Origin: Stomoxys calcitrans
Taxonomy: Eukaryota > Arthropoda > Insecta > Diptera > Muscidae
Reading direction: 5' to 3'
DNA: 64,000 nt
NCBI RefSeq assembly: GCF_963082655.1
Contig: NC_081556.1
Coordinates: 158,334,328 to 158,398,327 of the forward strand
Part shown: positions 10,870 through 22,503 of the stretch, one piece after another
Numbering within the stretch: the stretch's first letter is position 1
Layout: every line of letters begins with the position of its first letter
Notes under the pieces: generated by a model
What the model was told of the DNA's origin: nothing
The model's database searches: none
What the model saw: the letters and a program-made list of their open reading frames with translations, nothing else
Position numbers and translations under genes: made by a program

Positions 10870-11500
10870 ATTAACGAAACTAGACAATATCCTGTATAAA
10901 ATCCCAAAAGAGATTTTAAGACTGTGGAATAATGGTTTAACGAATTCAATAGTGGACGATGCTCGCTCAAAGACAAATTCCGTGAAGGTCGCCCATCCAG
11001 AGATCCCGCACAACTTGATAATCCCTTAAAAAAGGCTTGTGTCGTTCTATGCAAAGAAATGTTGAAAAATCTGATCGCAGTGCTTCGAAAGACGAATATA
11101 AGATTGTCACAGATGACGAATCATGGATCTATGTGCATGAGCCCGAAACAAAAATCGGTCCATGTTTTGATATACGAAAGTTGTTGTTCGTGGAAGTAGC
11201 ACTTTAAAGCAAACTCGGCAAAAGTTATATGTTGACTGTTCCGCTAGAACAACACAGGAGGGTCAATTCTTACTGGTACACCTCAATTTGTTTGCCTGAA
11301 GTCTTCAGAGTAATTTGAAAAACGAACCAGAGAAGACGAATCAGTGCTCATCATAACAATGCAAACTCTCACAGATCAGCTCAAACCAGCGCACTTTTAT
11401 TTCATTCCAGGTCCACTTTTATTTAAAGACTACAATGATGTATCGTTTTCCCAAGTTGCTCACCACAAAAACTGTGCAACTAGCTTAAAATTGAGTCGTT
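10870..11500 (+). mobile_element. Mariner transposase remnant
   Basis: Broken frames give mariner-type pieces: 'WFNEFNSG', 'LKDKFREGRPS' (about 10927-11000), 'DDESWIYVHEPETK' (about 11112-11150), and 'ISAHHNNANSHRSAQTS' (about 11345-11395). The family's D-containing motifs are recognisable, but stops and frameshifts make it a pseudogene. At 11152-11180 a short 'AATCGGTCCATGTTTTGATA' stretch, typical of family A, interrupts the homology. Confidence 0.75.
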
Positions 11501-13790
11501 AATGCAAATCTTCTTTGAACACACCATATATTGCTTAAGTGTCATGTCATATTCAACCATCTTTGGGTTGCTTCTTCAACCAAGGAGAAGCTCGTCTCTC
11601 TGAAGCAGAAGTGGGCAAATACACACACACTATTGCACATTACCGTGTTAACACGTAAGAACATAAACGCTTATAAGCCAAAGAGCTGGGAAAAACTGTC
11701 CATCACTGCCTTTATAAATCAAAAGAAGAAAGAAATATTTTGATATTGATTTTCCATTATAAAAATTCTTCGCCATTTTATTTAAATAACAAAAGAAAAA
11801 GTGACAAATGTCTGCCAATTTTTATGGTCCTGCAACTGGCTAAGTATTGCACAAACTTTACAAATCACTTTTTCTTCAATACGATAATGCGACGAAGGGA
11901 GATCTTCAAAAACACAATTGGGTTATGCATATTTCATTATCACCTTTAAACAAAAGTTCAAATTGACTATATTTCCTGTAAATCATCCTAACGTAAATTG
12001 TGTTCACGTTGGCAGCGAACTGTTAGTGCAAATATTTACACTCCTTCGGATGTAACTCCATTCGGGGAGATGCCTTCTTCGCCTTGTTTCGTGAACACTC
12101 TTCAAGGTCAGTTGTGTTTTATGGCATTACCACTTTACTTCCGCTTTTCTCTGGCGGATCGAGGTAATGGGTTGGTTGGTTGGTTGGAAGTTGCTTTGCA
12201 ATTTTTGTTGCCGCTGTGGCTGATGTTGCGCATGCGCAGATAAATGGAAAGTTAACCGCCCGCCGGTTTTGTGCAACGTCAAAGCGAGAGAAAAAGTGGA
12301 AATTCAAGTTTACGAACATCGTTTAACGCTAAAGTCATCAACAACGCTGGAGTGGGCTCCCGCCCGCATAGGAAATGTTATTTGAAGCTCATTTTGTAAG
12401 ACAAAGTGGGGGTCTCAAATTGTGGAGAGTTGTGCCCATGAGTGAATGAGTGAGTGTTAGTGCGAGTATCTGTGAAGTGAGTTTGTAGTTTTTTGCGGTT
12501 AAATGATTTTTTTATTTTTATTTTTTTTTTTCTCTGTATTACAACATCCTCTTAAAGTGTGCTGAACTCATTATTGAAAGTGAAAACTGACAACGAGACA
12601 AAGCAACAATGACGAGGACCACTCTCCAGGCTTACGACAAATGCTGTTGAATTTGCATTCAACAAGCCGTGGTAAATGAGGTGTTTCCTAAATCATAATT
12701 TCAAAAACAATCGATGGTTATGTACGGACGGTATTTTTAAGTTGACGACATACTCGTATTTGTTAAATTGTTTTTCAACATTCTGCTCTTTAGGAGCTAT
12801 ACGAGCAATACAATAAAATGGCATATGCTGTGTGCTGTCGAATCATTATCATATCTGAAGGTATTCAACAGAGAGATATGGGCGCCTGCTCACACCTCAT
12901 GCGCACATTCACATTTTGTTAATCAAATACCAAAGGAGCAATTAACATTTCGAAATGGTCTATTATTTTATTAAATACTGCTGCTGCTGCTGCCTTTGTT
13001 TCTGCACGAATCGAGCGCACACATCAAAATAATCCGCCTTTCATGACGAAGGACTATTTAGCGCGATTACAGCAGCGATTAGCACCGTTCAACGCCAGCT
13101 AACAACAGGCAGCAAAGAAAGAAACAACTCTGAAACTCACAATGGGGTTGAGTATTTCTAGTGTCACCCGATGACTTGATTCGACTCAACTCAAGTCAAG
13201 TCGATTTGAAACGTTTCATGATGTGAACGATGACGATGATGGTGATGGTGATGGGGATTATTAATGAAATTGTATCCATTTCTCAAGCGATTATGTCATT
13301 AATTTGGCATGGAACCTCCTCATTTTCCAGTCACCACACCACAATTGTGCAACTATCTTGAAATGCCTGCAATGAAGACAGCATTTGGAACGGCACTTAA
13401 ATGAGCAAGCAGGGAATTGTGGAAATCATAACACATCACGAGGACGCAAAGAGATGCCTTGTTCACAGATAAGTTGCAATAATCCACTATTGATTTAGAG
13501 ATTTTTGAAAATGATTAAACGAGTTGACAATTTCAAACCTGGAAGTAATTGAAGTATTTTTTCTTCACTTGAGTCAGCTTCAATAGGAGCAGTAAAACAA
13601 GCTATTGAGACATTCAAATACAGCCCTTTAAAGCAACCTTTCGTAATGGTTACTTACATTGTCACCCACAATCTTAAAATGTGGAAATATGATTCCTTGA
13701 GGATTACGAATAGCAGCAGCATAGTGTTATTAATACAATAACAATATCACAGATGGAAATGTGGATGTTTTCTTTTTCTAAATATCTATT
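11501..13790. other. Single-copy-looking noncoding region with regulatory-like patches
   Basis: No convincing exon. It contains an NRF-1/Ewg-type palindrome (12227-12238), an AACCG(N5)CGGTT inverted repeat (12254-12268), a (CTG)n run near 12979-12993, direct words CTCAA/CAAGTC near 13185-13205 and a GATGATGGTGATGG run near 13233-13255. Such simple but unique sequence is usual in fly introns and enhancers. Confidence 0.35.
12227..12238. promoter_or_regulatory. NRF-1/Erect wing-type palindrome
   Basis: The 12-mer TGCGCATGCGCA is a perfect palindrome. It equals the consensus bound by the NRF-1 family, whose fly member is Erect wing. It lies in a locally less AT-rich patch; occupancy is untested. 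Confidence 0.45.
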
Positions 13791-14435
13791 TGTACCCTAC
13801 ACCCCCACTGTGGTACCTGATATATTAACTTAGTGCATTTGTTTGTAACACCCAAAAGTAAGTAAGAGATAGATCCATTGATAAGTATACAGATTGACTC
13901 AGTATCGAATTCTGCCTCGATTTACCCATGTCCGTCTGTCTGTCTGTCATTCTATTTATCTGTCTGCCTGTATGTGTTAATTTGCATACAATGTACATAT
14001 CGCAATTATTTCATCCGATCATCTTCAGATTTGGCACAGGCAATTTTTCGGCCTAGAATCGACGCATATTGAAACTGGAACAATCGTTTCAGAAAAGAAA
14101 ATCACAGATATTGCAATAATGTAGTTATTGGTTAACTAATTACCACAAAATTTCTCACATGTCATTGTCTTATAACTATTGCCATTTTCAGGGAATTTTA
14201 TCAAAATCGGCCCACATCAAATTTTAGCTTCCATATACATGCATCGCCCTAGTCGCACTTATAGAGATGTGGTCATTAATATTATGCACATATTTATTCG
14301 AAATTTAGTACGGTTCAGAATTAGACATAACGCCCATACACAAAGGAATGTTTAGGTGAATGTGACTATATAGTAGTTGGTACCGGCCGACTATATGATA
14401 ATCGACAACATCCGACTTTTACAATTCCTTACTTG
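13791..14435 (+). mobile_element. Family B element, diverged copy 1
   Basis: The left end is 'TGTACCCTACACCCCCACTG', with 'GTGCATTTGTTTGTAACACC', then 'CCGTCTGTCTGTCTGTC'. The right end has a hairpin-like TAGTTGGTACCGGCCGACTA, then 'CAATTCCTTACTTG'. It directly abuts the next family B copy. Confidence 0.75.
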
Positions 14436-15908
14436 TTATACCCTACACCACTACTGTGGTACACGGTATTATAACTTTGTGAATTAGTTTGTAACACCTA
14501 GATGGAAGAGAGAGAGAGACCCATTGATAAGTATACCGATCGACTCAGAATCACTTTCTGATTCGATTTAGCTATGTCCGTCTGTCTGTCTGTCCGTCCG
14601 TCCGTCTGTCCATGTTAATTTGTGTACAATCTACAGGTCGCAATTTTCATCCGATCGTCTTCCAATTTGGTATGGGCATGTTTTTCGGCCTAGAGACGAA
14701 GCCTATTGAAATTGGAAAAAATCAGCTCAGATTTGGATATAGCTCTTATATAGATATGTTCGTCCGATTTGCAGTAAAACTGCAATAAAATGGTCATTTG
14801 TTAATCGATTCTCTCGAAATTTGGCAGAAAGGATTTTCTTATGACTCCCGACATTACAGGTGAACTTCATAGAAATCGGTACAGATTTTAATATAGCTCC
14901 CATATATATGTTCGTCCGATTTCCAGTAATAATGCGATAAAGTGATCATTTGCTAACCGATTCCCTAGAAATTTGGCAGGAAGAATTTCCTTATGATTTT
15001 CGACATAACAGGTAAATTTCATAAAAATCGGTTCAGATCTGGATATAGCCCCATATATATGTTCATCCGAATAGTAATAATAAAATCAAATGGTCATTTG
15101 TTAACCGATTCTCTTGAAATTTGTTAGGAAGGATTTTCTCTTGACTCTCGACATTACTGGTGAATTTCGTGGAAATCGGTTCAGATTTAGATATAGCTCT
15201 CATATATATATATATATATCGCCAGATTTTCACTCCTAGAGCCACTGCAAGCGCATTTATTGACCAATCTTCCCAAAATTTTGTACAACGCTTTCCTCGA
15301 TAACATCCACAATGTCTATAAAATATGCTCGAAATGGGTTCAGATTTGGATGTAGCTCCCATATATATGTTTGTTCGATTTGCAGTAATAATGTGATAAA
15401 ATGGTCATTTGTTAATCGATTCTCTCGAAATATGCAGGAAGGATTTTCTCTTGACACTCGACATTATATTGTAAAAAAATTTCATAGAAATTGGTTCATA
15501 TTTAGATATATCTGTCATATATGTATATCGCCCGATTTTCACTTCTAGAGCCATTGCGTTCACATTTTTTGACAAATCTTGCCAAAATTTTGCACAACGC
15601 TTCGACGAGTACCACATTTTCTGAGAAGTTTGCTCGAAATCGGTTTAGAATTAGATACAGCTCCCATATATATGTTTGTCAAATTTTGGGTAATTTGCAA
15701 TAATGTTGTCATTTGTGAACCGTAGTTATTATAGTTGGAACATATTTGCTCGAAATGTGATACGGATGGTTAAACAACCCATCTGAAAACATCCGGCGAG
15801 GTCCTTCAAAATTGTTTCAGAATTAGACATAGCTCCCACTTTGTACCTATAGGGTAGGTGTAAGGTATTATAAAGTCGGCACCGCCTGACTTTTGCCTTT
15901 CCTTACTG
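14436..15908 (+). mobile_element. Family B element, long copy 2
   Basis: It starts 'TTATACCCTACACCACTACT'. It has a 'CCGTCTGTCTGTCTGTCCGT' tract, then several units built on 'AGCTCCCATATATATGTTCG' and 'AATGGTCATTTGTTAACCGA'. It ends 'AGGGTAGGTGTAAGGTATTA', then AGTCGGCACCGCCTGACTTTT and 'CCTTTCCTTACTG'. The hairpin arms are AGTCGG and CTGACT, with one mismatch. No protein is encoded; apparent short ORFs are translated repeats. Confidence 0.8.
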
Positions 15909-16029
15909 GATTTACTTTATATTTTCTTGTAGCTTCACGTATAAAAGAAAGAGTAGCAAGTCGGGTTTAGGTCTAGTTACCCACATAGACTAACAGTTAT
16001 TACTATATTTTTATAACAGTGACTTTATG

Positions 16030-16256
16030 AATTGCATGCATTGGGGAAGTAACCCCAACAGCAGAAAGTGTTATTATTAGTGTTTTCTTAGAAAGGTGTC
16101 GCGCTGCGGCATGCTGTACGGACTCGGCTATTAAAATGAGGTCAGTTGACATCGACCTTAAACTTGAATCAGGCAACACCCATTGATATGAGAGATGTAT
16201 TCCGTTGTTCCTTAATGGCATGTTCATGGGCAAATTTGCATTTGCAGGTACAACTT
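16030..16256 (+). mobile_element. SINE-1, 3' part, plus orientation
   Basis: It shows 'GGTGTCGCGCTGCGGCATGC', 'GGACTCGGCTATTAAAATGA', and the tail 'CTTAATGGCATGTTCATGGG' followed by CAAATTTGCA. The tRNA-like head is lost or too diverged. Confidence 0.75.
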
Positions 16257-16619
16257 AGAAGCAATTGAGGGGAACATAAAATTTGGCACAAATGCTCTTT
16301 CTTATAAAGTTGTAACAAACCACTAAAAAATTTATTTTTACACACCATGGGATACAACACATCCTCCTTTAACTCTAAGATGATGTTACGTTGTCCTTGT
16401 GTCTGTCCGTTTATTAGTTGAAATGACTGTTTAACACAGATTCGTATTTTGTACAAAAGCAGGATAATTTCTTGAACTAGCCAAATCGCTTCCATAAAAG
16501 GCGTATTTGTTCGGGATTTTGAAGAAATTTGTGGATTTTGGGTTTTAAGCTCACAACAGCAGCATTTATTTTTTAATTTCCCTAAAATTTGAAACAATAG
16601 GTGGCACTAGGGCTTTGAG
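16257..16619. other. Unassigned sequence
   Basis: A minus-strand open frame (16597-16169) runs through this stretch and into the SINE. It has no domain and its composition is ordinary, so I do not call a gene. No other feature was recognised. Confidence 0.4.
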
Positions 16620-16795
16620 AATCGAACCAAATTTAGATATAGCTGCCATATAGACCGATCGGCCGTTATATGGTTTTGTGTATAGAAGAGGCATTTATTA
16701 GCCGATTTCGCTGAAAGTTGAGACAGTTTGAAACACTAGGTCCCTCTATATCCTTACCTAATATGGTTCAGATAGGACCATATTTTGGAAATTTC
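16620..16795 (+). repeat. Family C unit fragment
   Basis: It contains 'GATATAGCTGCCATATAGAC', 'GCCGATTTCGCTGAAAGTTG' and 'CCTAATATGGTTCAGATAGG', like single units of family C. Confidence 0.65.
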
Positions 16796-16904
16796 TGGAC
16801 AAAACCCCATGTAAGGTAGATTTATTTATTGTTTTTTTCCATATTTTTTAAACTGTGGATATATATTATATGAATACAGCTGCTTCATAAAGCAATATGC
16901 CCTG

Positions 16905-17110
16905 AAAAAATTCTTACAATCGCCCAATATACTGTCAAGATGTAACTGCATGCCAAATTTCAGAGCTCTATCTCAATCCGTAAGGAAGGACCATATTGTA
17001 TTTTTTTACAACGATAACAAAAAATTTCAGGAAACTCTACTATTGGCCCAATATATACTGGCAAGATGTATCTGTATCCCAATTTTAAGAAAGAAAGTAC
17101 CTCTTTGTAT
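16905..17110. repeat. Two diverged direct repeats
   Basis: Two units about 120 bp apart share 'CCCAATATACTGTCAAGATG' / 'CCCAATATATACTGGCAAGA' and 'CTGCATGCCAAATTTCAGAG' / 'CTGTATCCCAATTTTAAGAA'. The wording (wording such as 'AATTTCAG') is that of decayed family C or D units. Confidence 0.45.
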
Positions 17111-17403
17111 CTTTTAGAACCTAAATGTGCCAACTTCAAAATTTACTGTCATGTGGTGCTATTATTCCACAATTGGTACTTTTGTACCAAATAGTACCTA
17201 TTGCAGCACGATAGGGCATTTTCTTCCACTTCTTGTACGATTTATTGATGATCAGTCAGTCAGTCACGCGCCTCTTTTACGTATAGAGAGATGAGAAGAT
17301 ATATACAGATAGCACCTAAAATGACCACATGGTTAACTATAACATTGTACAACATGTCGAGTTCTTTCTTCAAATGACTTTGTGGCTTCCGATCACATTT
17401 TCA

Positions 17404-17535
17404 TCATTTTTCATAGGTCAAGGTGTGTATTTTGGAGATGGGGGTTGGTTTTGTCCCATTGGATCACTTTTGATTTTGCGTGATTTTTGGGGGTAGCAGG
17501 ATGGTCCACCCCCTTCCGATATCAAAAACTTATGT
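17404..17535 (+). repeat. Family D unit fragment
   Basis: It shows 'GTCCCATTGGATCACTTTTG', 'GGTCCACCCCCTTCCGATAT', then CAAAAACTTATGTAGCCTAT. It matches units at 51300-51430 and 51650-51730. Confidence 0.6.
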
Positions 17536-18389
17536 AGCCTATTGTTGCTTTCATTGCAACAGGCATCTATACTAGTTAGTCTTATACATTTAGTTCTACA
17601 ATATAATGCAATTTGCATATTGTAGCATATTTGCATATTTCTTAGCATAATGATATGCAAAACTTAAATATCTTAAAACGTTTTAATTTAGGTCAAAAAT
17701 CATTAGTGTGAAATCGGGATTTCAATACGTTCATCCGTTCGAAATATGCTTTTGCATAGGATCAGGTCTCTGTATCATTGATATGAATATTCTGATCATA
17801 ATTAAGATTAGAATTTCGTCTAGAAATTTAAAAAGATAGTCTAAAGACTGTTTGTCGGGTAGTATTATCTTCTTTATCCGATACACTTAAAAAATTTAAG
17901 AATTTACTGCATAGACCACTAATATTTTTTTCTTTCTGTTCCTCGATTCGTTTGGCAATTCTATGAAAATGGCTGTTTCCTTTTATAAAATCAGCTGTTT
18001 TCAATGAATGGGCGAACGAGTCGAATGACAAAAAGAAAAAAGTTGGTTATTTATTATTTCAAAAAAAATAATTTTTGATTAAATTTTATGAAAAACCACC
18101 AACTTTCTGCTTAAATGACGTGCTTAAATTCTTCTTCGACTTTCATTTAAATACAACGAAAATCCATTTTTGATGGATAGGATGTACTGTAAAATTTTAA
18201 TTCAACTAATGCTCAATATGATAAACCATAAGTTAAGGAACAGGTGGATAAATTATGGGTCCCATGACATAAATATAAGGAAGAAAGTACCAAAGGGCAA
18301 ATTACACGGGTCTTTTTATCGCCACTCTTAAATAATCCATTACGGATGCTGTCTGTGTAGGGATATGAGTAGGGATTTTAAGATTTGCT
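17536..18389. other. AT-rich sequence, nothing recognised
   Basis: No exon, RNA gene or clear repeat was found. A minus-strand frame at 18031-17828 is short and without family features. Confidence 0.4.
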
Positions 18390-19735
18390 TTGCTTCAGGG
18401 ATAAGGGTTTGACTCAGCTATGCAAAAAGGCGAAAGGGTCTGAATGTTAGCCCACAGAAGGCTGAAATCTGCCTGTTCATGAGGAAGACGAAGTCGGGCC
18501 AATTTTACGCACCCACGCACCAAGTTTCCACAATAGAACGATTTCGATATCTGACAAGGCCAAATAATTAGGAATGATTTTGAACAGGATAATGAATTGG
18601 AAGTGTCACATAAGCGTACCGAGATGGTTCACAGATGTTGGACACTACGCAGACGGGACGTAGGGTAGAAATGGGGCCTAAATCCGAGAATAGTCCACTG
18701 GCTATACAAGAAACTTCGATGGAGAAAAAGTGCAACGGAATGATAATACAGCAGGTTCAGAGAACATGTTGTCTTGGCATGGGTGGAGTTATGGGGACCA
18801 CGCCCACTAGCGCTCTCTACAGGAGACCAATACATACTTACGCCTCAGTAGTTTGATGGACTGCAATGGAGAAAAAGTGCAGCGCAAGGATAGAACAACA
18901 GGTTCAGAGATCATTTTGTCTTGGCATGGGCGGTGCGATGACGACCACGCCCACAAAGACACACAAGACTATTCTAGATATCCGACCCAGATGCAGATTA
19001 AGCTGGTGACAGCCACTGCGGCTATGAGATGTAAGGCGGTGGACGAACGGATAGAGGATGGGAGCGGGTCATACCATAGCTGTATACTCGTAATCGAGGC
19101 GACAATAGGAAATCTGGAAGGAATGGATAAGACTACAGATTGGATACCAGAGATGACACTTGAGGTCGAATGCTAGGCACTGCTGGAATTTCATGCTACA
19201 AGGATGGATCAAAGGTAGAGAACAGAGTGGGCCTGTGGGTCTACATTGAGAACCCAGGGGCTGAGATCTATTTCCGACAGTCTGACCATAATACGGTTTG
19301 CAGGCAGAGATCAGGGCGTGAGTTGGTATGCCATTAATGAGAGGATGTCGAGTGTGAACATATTTACGGACAATAAACTGGCCATCGGTATTATAACATC
19401 CAGGACGGAAAGGTCACGAACAGTTTTGGAGTGTAAGAAGGAGATTAACGCCTTCTATGTATATGACCCGTCAACATTGTTTTGGTGCGGGCCATTGCGG
19501 AGTAAGGGTGAATGAAAGAGCAGACGATTTGGCCGCGAAGGCTAGAGGATTGTCATCAGTGAATTTGATGAATCTGAAGATTTTCTGGGCGACGCAGTTC
19601 GAGTTAAGGGCGTAGGCGATGAACGCGTATGAAATGCTATGGAATAGCGAAACAGTCGGTAGGAGGACGAAAATCCTATGGGGAGATCCGCATCGCGAGA
19701 AGACGAGGATATTACTGAGAGAAAGGTGCGGCAAG
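18390..19735 (+). mobile_element. Non-LTR retrotransposon remnant with reverse transcriptase end and RNase H-like region
   Basis: Fragments in several frames give 'LNVSPQKAEICLFMRKTK' (about 18440), 'TYASVVWWTAMEKKC' (about 18835-18875) and 'QVQRSFCLGMGGAMTTTPTK' (about 18900-18955). An RNase H-like stretch follows, with 'DGSKVENRVGLWVYIENPGA' (about 19205-19262), 'VNIFTDNKLA' and 'TSRTERSRTVLECKKEINAF' (about 19350-19455). The order fits an R1/I-like element. Many stops and frameshifts mark it as dead. An internal direct duplication lies at 18719-18811 and 18867-18957. Confidence 0.8.
18719..18957 (+). repeat. Imperfect direct duplication inside the retrotransposon remnant
   Basis: 'TGGAGAAAAAGTGCAACGGA' at 18719 and 'TGGAGAAAAAGTGCAGCGCA' at 18867 each lead into 'CAGGTTCAGAGA', 'TTGTCTTGGCATGGG' and 'ACCACGCCCAC'. 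The period is about 148 bp. Both copies encode the 'QQVQR..CLGMGG' segment. Confidence 0.75.
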
Positions 19736-19768
19736 CATGTGTAGGGCATGTGGGATAGAGCTGGCAGC

Positions 19769-19826
19769 ATATCGATGGAACTATCGATACTATCGATATT
19801 TTATATTTTGACTGAATATCGATTGA
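19769..19826. promoter_or_regulatory. Cluster of TATCGATA-type motifs (DREF/BEAF-like)
   Basis: Two perfect TATCGATA 8-mers stand one base apart (19782-19789 and 19791-19798). They are flanked by ATATCGATGG (19769) and ATATCGATTG (about 19816). In Drosophila this is the DRE word bound by DREF and, through CGATA, by BEAF-32. It follows directly on a retrotransposon remnant, so it may be element-borne. Confidence 0.4.
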
Positions 19827-19914
19827 TATTTTTCCGATTGATACTATCGCAAAAGCAAAATTTTTTGCGAAACTTAATAAAAATAAGCAATCCGACACTG
19901 AATGTATGCTTTAA

Positions 19915-20012
19915 GATACATTGCGCCTATAGAGGGAGCAATTTTCATCTGATTAGACTAACATTTTGTACAATGATTTCTCTCATGACTTCCAACTTTT
20001 TTTTTAACCAAT
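19915..20012 (+). repeat. Family A fragment
   Basis: 'GCCTATAGAGGGAGCAATTT', 'CATCTGATTAG' and 'TCATGACTTCCAAC' match one family A unit. Confidence 0.5.
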
Positions 20013-20924
20013 TGTTGTAAATTTTTTCTGGTTGTGTAAGGTTTTTACATTTTGAGTCTATTTTTTTATTTGGTAGTGCCTCCAGATGTGATTAAAACTC
20101 TTTTACTTCGAAAGCAAACGAACCTCTATGGGCATGGTGGCTAAACTACTTAAATAACACTAAAATTGGGTCAAATATTGCTAAATTGATTATAGTTGAA
20201 TTTCCTTTCATGAAAATTCATCCAAATAGCCAAACCATTTGTAATCGCTATAGAAATAGTTTTTAATAGTTTAAATATCCAAATTATTTTACAAATATAT
20301 GTTGCAACCTGCAGACTGTGCGGCTTAATCTGTTTTAACAGTTTGTGTTGGTGTTGCCGTTTTATCTTAGGTTTTCGTGGTTTCATAAGATAGCTTGTGG
20401 GGGCGGATGCCGCTTCCCTTTCCCAATGTTAGTTGATGGGAAGCCTATTTTTTATTTGTTGCCGCGTTATCATCACTTGAAATTTGTGGGTCATATTCGA
20501 AGTATACGTCGTGAAGCTCTTCTCATTGCATAAGTGGAGAAAATGAGAGTCGAGTGGATGTCGCCAAATAAAGACATTGCAATAATTTCGCTTCAAGAAC
20601 ACTTGGAGAGGCAACACATCAACACCCATCAAACGAAAATAAAAATGACCAAAAGGCCAAACAGTCGACCGGTTATCGATGTGTCCAAACTGCGATGCGG
20701 TAACAAGGCCAAAAATAGCAACAGTGTTTATCGGATTGAGATGCCATTACCGAGAGTGTCATAAACTTGTTTGGGTTTGTTTTGTTTTGAGCCAAGTCGA
20801 CACGATTTAAGGGCACCACACCGTTCAAAAGGTATGAATATCAGTTTTCGAGGCTGAACAAAAAAATTGCTCGCATTCGACGCATTCGAAAATCACGTAA
20901 TAACTTCATTATGAGGCTGCACAT

Positions 20925-20955
20925 GATGACGATGATGGTCAACATCATCGTCATC
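20925..20955. repeat. 13 bp perfect inverted repeat (hairpin)
   Basis: Left arm GATGACGATGATG, loop GTCAA, right arm CATCATCGTCATC. It could form a stem in RNA or DNA, but it also belongs to a GAT/ATC simple-sequence patch. Confidence 0.6.
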
Positions 20956-21650
20956 GTCACTCACATCACTCAGTTCAGTGGAGTTTAGTGTGGATATGTT
21001 GTATGCTTGAGTTTGCAGGGTAGACCATGCTTTTTTATTTTGGTCGTTTTCCTCGGTGAGGAACCAGTTTGTTGTTTTTCGTTAAATTGTGGCCATGGCC
21101 ATGGCAAAACAGCCATAGGTAACTTTTCGTTAACTGATCATTAACACAGACAGAGGTTGGTGCAGCATTACCATGCGCTCTCATGGGGGGTAGGAGATGC
21201 AGTTTACGGATACCGTTACAATTGCAATGTATGATGGCAGCTTGTATGCGTGTACATGTATATGAGCCTCTTTTTGTTTGGGTGTGCGTTTGAGAGTATT
21301 TGCATCTGTTATTGTGTTTGTTGGTTTTGTTGTTACATAAACTCTCTTGACTATGTTTACCCAATTGATTATGCAAATGATGGCGACAGAGCAGATGATG
21401 TGTTGTGCTGGTGATGATGGTTTTATTTGTAAATAATGTTAAATTTTAGCAAAGTTCGCAAAAAGTCGAAGGCGGAAGTGGTCGTCTCCCGGGCAGCAAT
21501 GTGTCGGCGGTGGTGGTGTCTCGCAATTGTATATTATTTCCCAAATGTTTCCAATTGCTTTGTTTAGATGGGGGCATTCACAAATTTCCCTAAGCTTTTT
21601 GGTGAAAAGGCAAGCCAACGCTCAAACTCTTGCAAGATGAAACTATAAAT

Positions 21651-21773
21651 CAAGTTTGTTGCTTAAGTCTTTTGATTTAAACGGATATTCCCCTGGTCTT
21701 TTCCGTTGGGAACAAAGTTTAAGTCATTGAAATTTCGCCAGATTTTTTAATTTCATTTAAACATGATTATGTC
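21651..21773 (+). repeat. Paired motif copy 1
   Basis: 'AGTTTGTTGCTTAAGTCTTT' begins at 21653, and 'TCATTTAAACATGATTATGT' lies at 21753-21772. The second copy at 26255-26376 has the same two blocks at the same spacing with unrelated sequence between. Confidence 0.6.
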
Positions 21774-22041
21774 TTAAGTTAATTAAACTAATATGGCCTG
21801 TAATTAAAGGGCACTCTTCTTTTTCCGAGAATAATGAGTAGAGCTATTACAGATCCAAGGCTTTGTAATTTTTTAAGTTTCTGATGCGTAATTTGAACAT
21901 TAAAATTTGTAATCTTAATTTTTAATTACCTTTTTGTGTTGTATGAACAAACACACAAAAGTACTTTACGCTTTGGGCGGAAAATCCCCTCCACTCCAAA
22001 TTTTGCACAGGGTTAGGGTAATAGGTCATATTGGACCAAGC

Positions 22042-22214
22042 AAATGCAAATTTGCCCGTGAACATTCCATTAAGGAACAGGAGCAAACTTCTCACATATC
22101 ATTGAGAGCTGTGCGAATCAAGTTAAAGCTCAATGATAGGGCGTCTTCTTTTTATAGCGGAGTTCGAACGGCGTGCCGCAGTGCAACACTTTTTTGTGGA
22201 GAAGATTTTACATG
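22042..22214 (-). mobile_element. SINE-1 fragment (tail part)
   Basis: Reverse orientation: 'AATTTGCCCGTGAACATTCC', 'AAACTTCTCACATATCATTG', 'CGAACGGCGTGCCGCAGTGC'. The head is missing. Confidence 0.8.
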
Positions 22215-22503
22215 GCTGCCTCCAAATTGGAGTTCTCTGACGAGAAAAATTTCCTAATTGAGCAATTCGTAAACTTTCAAAATTATCGTGTTTACTTACC
22301 CAAGCGCACGAACATGAATTGGAGCCTACTTACTGCTACCTGAAGTAATTTTCCATCTGATGGTATAGGTCAGGGATCATAATTTCGATACTTTGGTACT
22401 TTTTTTAATACTTTTTAAGCATCGAGAGTACTGCGGTACCCCCGCGAGTTATTTGGTTATTTTTTGACCATTACCATATTTTATTATATGTATGCCAAAA
22501 CTT

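Larger units (their letters stand above)
20340..21990. other. Single-copy-looking noncoding region
   Basis: No coding exon is supported. It has mixed composition with GC-richer patches (20640-20770, 21130-21200, 21470-21530), a 13 bp perfect hairpin (20925-20955) and the first copy of a paired motif (21651 and 21751). It is probably intronic or intergenic regulatory sequence. Confidence 0.35.
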
